From Candidatus Hydrothermota bacterium (GTDB lineage: Bacteria > Hydrothermota > Hydrothermia > B15-G9), in the NCBI GenBank assembly GCA_003645975.1, contig QNDP01000026.1:1-9984 (forward strand): 9,984 nucleotides of DNA, written 5' to 3'. A program made the position numbers and the translations under genes. Positions 6,385 to 9,984 of the stretch are shown in pieces; within the stretch, counting starts at the first letter, position 1; the number at the start of each line of letters is the position of its first letter. The notes below the pieces were generated by a model, which saw only the letters and a list, made by a program, of their open reading frames with translations, did no database searches and was not told the origin of the DNA.

Positions 6385-8862
6385 ATGGCAGATCCGACTC
6401 GTGAAGAAGAAATTAGCTTGATGGACATAATGGGAGTTCTATTCCGTTATCGTTATGTCATTATAGGGCTGACCATTGGTATAGCTGCTCTTGCTTGGCT
6501 ATACAGTGCGTTAACCCGTCCGGTTTATGAAGCGAAATCCCTTGTGCGTCTGTCAATTTCAGCGCCACCGATTACAACATTGGGACCCGAGATGGGATAT
6601 GGCACGACGATAGATCCGGTGCAGAGTCAAATTGAAATCATAAAGTCGAGAACTTTAGCCGAAAGAGTAGTGAAGAGAATGGGGCTCAACATAGTATTTC
6701 CGAAGGGGATAATAGTTGATACAGCTTGGTCAACAGATTTAGTGAAGACCGGGATTTATTATCTGAAACTGAAGCAGGACAGTAGCTTTGAAGTTTTCGA
6801 CAAAGATGATAATTACCTTGGCCCAGGAAAGTTAGGAAAGATTTTTAGAAGCCAAAGAGCCGGATTTGGATTCTCAGTAAGATGTAAAGACGGAGAATGC
6901 GAAAAATTTATTGGAAGGCGTATCCCATTCAGAGTAAAGTCCATCATTTCAACGGCTGAGGGGTTTAGAGGAAAGATCAAAGCTTCTCAAAAAGGGCAAA
7001 CCGATTTGGCTGTCATAAAAGTCAGAGCGTATTCTCCCCAAAAAGCGGCTCAATTGGCAAACGCAGTGGCCGAAGAATATGTGAATTTCGTTATCTATGA
7101 TCTTCAACAGGAAGCTCGCAGCGTCAGGAACTTTATAGAATCTCAGTTGGAAAAAGTCGAAAGGCGCCTGAGAGAGGCAGAGGATAGCCTTAAGGCCTTC
7201 AAGGAGAAAACCGGAATTTTTATCCTCGACGAATCCGCAAAATCCCTTATCTCAAGATTGTCAGAACTGCAAGCTGAACTTACAAAGGCACAAACTGACA
7301 GGGTTGGGGCTTTTGAGCGGCTCAAAAAACTCCGCCAGCAGTTGAAACAACGCGGAGAGGAGCAATATCAAGCTCTTGCATCAACTCCTGAGATAAGCGG
7401 TAATCCCATTGTCCAATCACTTCGAGATAAATTAACACAGCTTGAAATTAGGAAAGCGAAACTTCTTGAGGAATACACGGAAGCACATCCAGATGTGCAG
7501 GCTTTGGAAAGAGAGATTCAAAAGACTCGGGAGGAGTTAAATAAAGCCATTGAAAATATGCTGAAAAGCGGTCTTCCAACAGGCGATCCGATTATTCGGC
7601 GGATAATGCAGGACATTGTTGAAAATGAAGCCACAATAAACGCACTTGATGGAAAAATCCAAGCGTTGCAAACTGTTATCAACATATATGAAGGTAAACT
7701 TCAAAGTCTCCCTGAAGCTGAAGTCAAATTGGCGGAACTTACACGCGAAGTCGAAGCCAATAGGGCAACTTATGAGATGCTTATATCAAAGTTGCAAGAT
7801 GTTAAAATAACAGAAGCGAGAACCGTTAGCGATGCAAAGGTTATTGACCCAGCAGTTCTCCCTAAAAAACCGATAAAGCCTAAAACGAAATTAAACATAA
7901 TCTTGGGATTCATTTTGGGTCTTATGTTGGGTGTGGGCGGTGCATTTGTGTTGGAGTATCTTGACACATCGGTGAAAGTTCCAGAGGAAGTCGAAACGGC
8001 ACTCAACATTCCTGTGCTTGGAACTATCCCTATGGTTATGAGAGGGAAACCGAAGTCAAAAGATGAGGCACAATTGATAAAAGAAAGGCTTATAACGCAC
8101 TTTCATCCGTCACATCCTGTTTCGGAAGCCTTCAAGACATTGCGAACAAATTTACGCTTTTCAAGCATTTCAAACCCAGCTAATAGCATTGTCATTACAA
8201 GTGCTGTAGCAAGGGAAGGTAAAAGCACAGTAACAGCCAATCTTGGAATCACTCTGGCCCAGTTAGGGCATAAAACTCTTCTTGTTGATGCTGACCTTCG
8301 TAAGCCTATTTTGCACAGATTATTTGGATTCAACAGGATTCCTGGCTTAACCGATGTTCTGATCGGAAATACACAGCTCGAATCCGTGATAAAAGACCTC
8401 CATAGAGTAATTCCCAATCTTGCCTTAATCACATGCGGTCAAATTCCGCCCAACCCATCGGAGCTTCTCGGATCGCCTCAGATGGAAGAGTTTATAAAGT
8501 ATGTAAAAACTCAATTTGACTATGTTTTGTTTGATACTCCGCCGATAATGCCAGCTACCGATGCAACTGAGCTCGGTGCAAGAGTGGATGGCATTATCCT
8601 TGTCGTCCGTGCAGGTAATACGGAAAGGGCTATCCTTGAACACGCTAAAAAGCTTTTAGAAAGGGCTAATGTCAATATAATCGGCGCTGTGCTCAATGCT
8701 GTGGACATTGAAAGGCAGTTTTATTACTACAAATATCGTTACAAACACTATTACTACTATTATTCCTACACACACAAGGACAAGTTTAAGGAGTTCGAGG
8801 AGAGGAGGAAAAGCAAATTAAGTCGCTTCTTTGGTCGGATCTTCCGTAGGCGTGCTGCTTAA
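6385..8862 (+). CDS. Wzc-like chain-length determinant and BY-type tyrosine kinase
   Basis: This 825-residue inner-membrane protein fuses a Wzz-type copolymerase domain to a bacterial tyrosine (BY) kinase. Such proteins control polymer length and export through cyclic phosphorylation. It has an N-terminal cytosolic stretch, TM1 (residues 24-43), and a periplasmic region of about 460 residues with long charged, coiled-coil-like segments (about 240-325, 345-395 and 410-475). The proline-rich motif DPAVLPKKPIKP (489-500) comes before TM2 (504-524). The cytosolic kinase has Walker A AREGKST (609-615, K613), Walker A' LLVDADLRKP (632-641) and Walker B DYVLFDTPP (712-720). The tail has 11 Tyr within residues 780-795 and a basic end. 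The oligomerisation motif is E581-x2-K584-x2-R587, with Lys in place of the usual first Arg. It follows the dehydrogenase by 17 nt and acts with the Wza-like protein. Confidence 0.95.
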   Translation: MADPTREEEISLMDIMGVLFRYRYVIIGLTIGIAALAWLYSALTRPVYEAKSLVRLSISAPPITTLGPEMGYGTTIDPVQSQIEIIKSRTLAERVVKRMGLNIVFPKGIIVDTAWSTDLVKTGIYYLKLKQDSSFEVFDKDDNYLGPGKLGKIFRSQRAGFGFSVRCKDGECEKFIGRRIPFRVKSIISTAEGFRGKIKASQKGQTDLAVIKVRAYSPQKAAQLANAVAEEYVNFVIYDLQQEARSVRNFIESQLEKVERRLREAEDSLKAFKEKTGIFILDESAKSLISRLSELQAELTKAQTDRVGAFERLKKLRQQLKQRGEEQYQALASTPEISGNPIVQSLRDKLTQLEIRKAKLLEEYTEAHPDVQALEREIQKTREELNKAIENMLKSGLPTGDPIIRRIMQDIVENEATINALDGKIQALQTVINIYEGKLQSLPEAEVKLAELTREVEANRATYEMLISKLQDVKITEARTVSDAKVIDPAVLPKKPIKPKTKLNIILGFILGLMLGVGGAFVLEYLDTSVKVPEEVETALNIPVLGTIPMVMRGKPKSKDEAQLIKERLITHFHPSHPVSEAFKTLRTNLRFSSISNPANSIVITSAVAREGKSTVTANLGITLAQLGHKTLLVDADLRKPILHRLFGFNRIPGLTDVLIGNTQLESVIKDLHRVIPNLALITCGQIPPNPSELLGSPQMEEFIKYVKTQFDYVLFDTPPIMPATDATELGARVDGIILVVRAGNTERAILEHAKKLLERANVNIIGAVLNAVDIERQFYYYKYRYKHYYYYYSYTHKDKFKEFEERRKSKLSRFFGRIFRRRAA

Positions 8863-8870
8863 AATCCATA

Positions 8871-8878
8871 GGAGGTGA
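8871..8878 (+). promoter_or_regulatory. Ribosome binding site of the slipin gene
   Basis: GGAGGTGA lies 6 nt before the ATG at 8885, in the 22-nt gap after the Wzc-like gene. It is an almost full Shine-Dalgarno match and suggests strong independent initiation. Confidence 0.8.
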
Positions 8879-8884
8879 AGAGGT

Positions 8885-9634
8885 ATGACACTCGTATTTT
8901 GGATAATAATCTTTATCATCATTTTGAGTTCGGCAATCAAAATTCTGAGAGAATACGAGCGTGCCGTCGTATTTAGACTTGGTAGATTTGTCGGAGTGAA
9001 AGGCCCTGGACTGATTATACTTATCCCATTTATCGATAAGATGGTCAAAGTTTCGTTAAGAACAGTTGTTCTGGATGTTCCTCCCCAAGATGTGATAACT
9101 CGCGACAACGTGTCGGTTAAAGTCAATGCTGTTGTGTATTTCCGTGTCATGGACCCTGCCAAAGCGGTCATCGAAGTGGAAAATTACTTTATGGCTACCT
9201 CTCAGATCGCACAGACCACTCTCCGTAGTGTGCTTGGTGAGGTTGAATTGGACGAGCTGCTCGCACAGCGTGAAAAGCTCAATCACAAACTCCAGATGAT
9301 CATCGATGAACAAACTGATCCGTGGGGGGTCAAAGTCAGTGCCGTTGAGGTGAAACATGTCGATCTACCGCAGGAGATGCAGCGTGCAATGGCCCGTCAA
9401 GCTGAGGCCGAGCGTGAAAGGCGCGCAAAGATCATTGCCGCAGAAGGTGAACTGCAGGCATCTGAAAAATTGGCTAAGGCAGCTCAAGTTCTTGCTCAAA
9501 ACCCGATAACTATACAACTTAGATATTTACAAACCCTTGCAGAAATCTCTGCCGAAAATGCTGCGACAATTGTGTTCCCAGTCCCAATTGACCTTTTCCG
9601 CGTATTTGAGAAGAAAGCAGAAAAGTCAGAATAG
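8885..9634 (+). CDS. Slipin / stomatin-like SPFH (band 7) membrane protein
   Basis: Slipins are inner-membrane SPFH proteins that form oligomeric microdomain or cage-like assemblies. They often work with an NfeD protein or a membrane protease. This 249-residue protein has an N-terminal hydrophobic segment (residues 3-18, [11 protein letters not shown] core). The SPFH domain begins at [14 protein letters not shown] (22-35) and includes [12 protein letters not shown] (40-51), [15 protein letters not shown] (64-78), and [16 protein letters not shown] (111-126). An Ala/Glu/Arg-rich coiled-coil segment follows (168-205), then the conserved end [25 protein letters not shown] (213-237). Length is typical of bacterial slipins. 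Unlike many slipin genes, it has no nfeD next to it in this window. Its direct place after the Wzc-like gene may mean co-transcription, but a functional link to polysaccharide export is not established. Confidence 0.94.
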   Translation: MTLVFWIIIFIIILSSAIKILREYERAVVFRLGRFVGVKGPGLIILIPFIDKMVKVSLRTVVLDVPPQDVITRDNVSVKVNAVVYFRVMDPAKAVIEVENYFMATSQIAQTTLRSVLGEVELDELLAQREKLNHKLQMIIDEQTDPWGVKVSAVEVKHVDLPQEMQRAMARQAEAERERRAKIIAAEGELQASEKLAKAAQVLAQNPITIQLRYLQTLAEISAENAATIVFPVPIDLFRVFEKKAEKSE

Positions 9635-9656
9635 TTAGCAAAAAGAGAGTCGTGCT

Positions 9657-9984
9657 GTGTTTGCAAAGGTTTTCTCCGCTTCTGTCTTTGGTATTGAAGG
9701 TTTTTTAGTTGAAGTTGAAATCGATATTGCCAAAGGCGTTCCCGGATTCTCCATCGTCGGCCTTCCAGACAGCGCTGTCCGTGAGTCCAAAGAAAGAGTC
9801 CTTTCCGCCCTTAAGAACACAGGCTATAAACCCATCTCCAAAAAGATCACAGTTAACCTTGCGCCGGCTGATATTCGCAAGGAGGGTTCTGCTTTCGATC
9901 TTCCGATAGCGCTCGGCATTCTGGCAGCTATGGGCGCAATCCCCTGGAACGATGTGCTGAAAAGGAATCTGATTGTCGGCGAAC
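9657..9984 (+). CDS. comM: ComM/YifB-family Mg-chelatase-like AAA+ protein, 5' part only
   Basis: The reading frame from GTG 9657 is open to the window edge and gives 109 residues that match the N-terminus of ComM/YifB proteins. Seen are FAKVFSASVFGIEGFLVEVE (residues 2-21), PGFSIVGLPDSAVRESKERV (29-48), ITVNLAPADIRKEGSAFDLP (64-83), and GILAAMGAI. This part is the Lon-protease-like (ChlI) N-terminal domain. The AAA+ motor with its Walker motifs would lie beyond the edge. ComM is a hexameric helicase that helps integrate DNA in natural transformation; in organisms without known transformation its role is unclear. The start is a GTG, with only a weak purine-rich site (AAAGAGAG, 9642-9649), 22 nt after the slipin stop. 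No in-frame ATG occurs near the 5' end. Confidence 0.93.
   Translation, partial: MFAKVFSASVFGIEGFLVEVEIDIAKGVPGFSIVGLPDSAVRESKERVLSALKNTGYKPISKKITVNLAPADIRKEGSAFDLPIALGILAAMGAIPWNDVLKRNLIVGE

Noticed and set aside
9709..9909. Open frame with an ATG start on the + strand inside the 3' end of the window
   Set aside because: It is out of frame with the ComM-like coding sequence, which matches its family throughout this stretch.
1..9984. CRISPR arrays, tRNA or rRNA genes, transposases, prophage or toxin-antitoxin genes
   Set aside because: Looked for on both strands; no repeat-spacer pattern, cloverleaf, or matching protein family seen.

Overview
The window is bacterial and gene-dense, with every gene on the + strand. 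It has two blocks. The first (about 1-4269) is the 3' half of the spc ribosomal-protein operon in its usual bacterial order: a possible rpsH tail, then rplF (L6), rplR (L18), rpsE (S5), rpmD (L30), rplO (L15), secY and adk. The genes are tightly packed, mostly behind strong GGAGG-type ribosome binding sites. Three junctions overlap: rpsE/rpmD by 50 nt, rplO/secY by 4 nt and secY/adk by 13 nt.

After adk the usual continuation (map, infA, rpmJ, rpsM and so on) is missing. A 157-nt AT-rich gap (4270-4426) follows, with a good sigma70-type promoter and an overlapping 16-bp dyad but no convincing terminator. The second block begins there. It is a small polysaccharide cassette: a short Wza-like export protein with a single SLBB domain, a WbpA-type UDP-sugar 6-dehydrogenase, and a large Wzz/BY-kinase fusion (Wzc-like) with a very tyrosine-rich tail. 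A slipin (SPFH/band 7 membrane protein) follows, and then the 5' end of a ComM/YifB-type Mg-chelatase-like ATPase that runs off the window. Base composition differs between the blocks. By hand count, one rpsE line (1201-1260) has 37 G+C of 60, and one line at the start of the dehydrogenase (5041-5100) has 15 of 60. This fits separate histories for the two blocks, or highly expressed codon use in the first.

Together the cassette products would make an acidic sugar nucleotide (dehydrogenase), control chain length and polymerisation by tyrosine phosphorylation (Wzc-like), and carry polymer through the envelope (Wza-like). No glycosyltransferase, flippase, polymerase or Wzb-type phosphatase is visible here, so the pathway must be completed elsewhere.

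The organism is probably a diderm (Gram-negative) bacterium, because a Wza/Wzc export pair is present. Its adenylate kinase has a four-cysteine zinc LID, which is common in Gram-positives and several thermophilic or deep-branching lineages. Together with the unusual gene arrangement this suggests an uncultured non-proteobacterial lineage, perhaps FCB-like, but I cannot place it from sequence reading alone.

I did not find a clearly new biological system. The items most worth a second look are the rpsE/rpmD overprinting, the break in the spc operon with a polysaccharide cassette behind adk, the promoter/dyad region at 4327-4427, and the scrambled rpsH-like end at the left edge.
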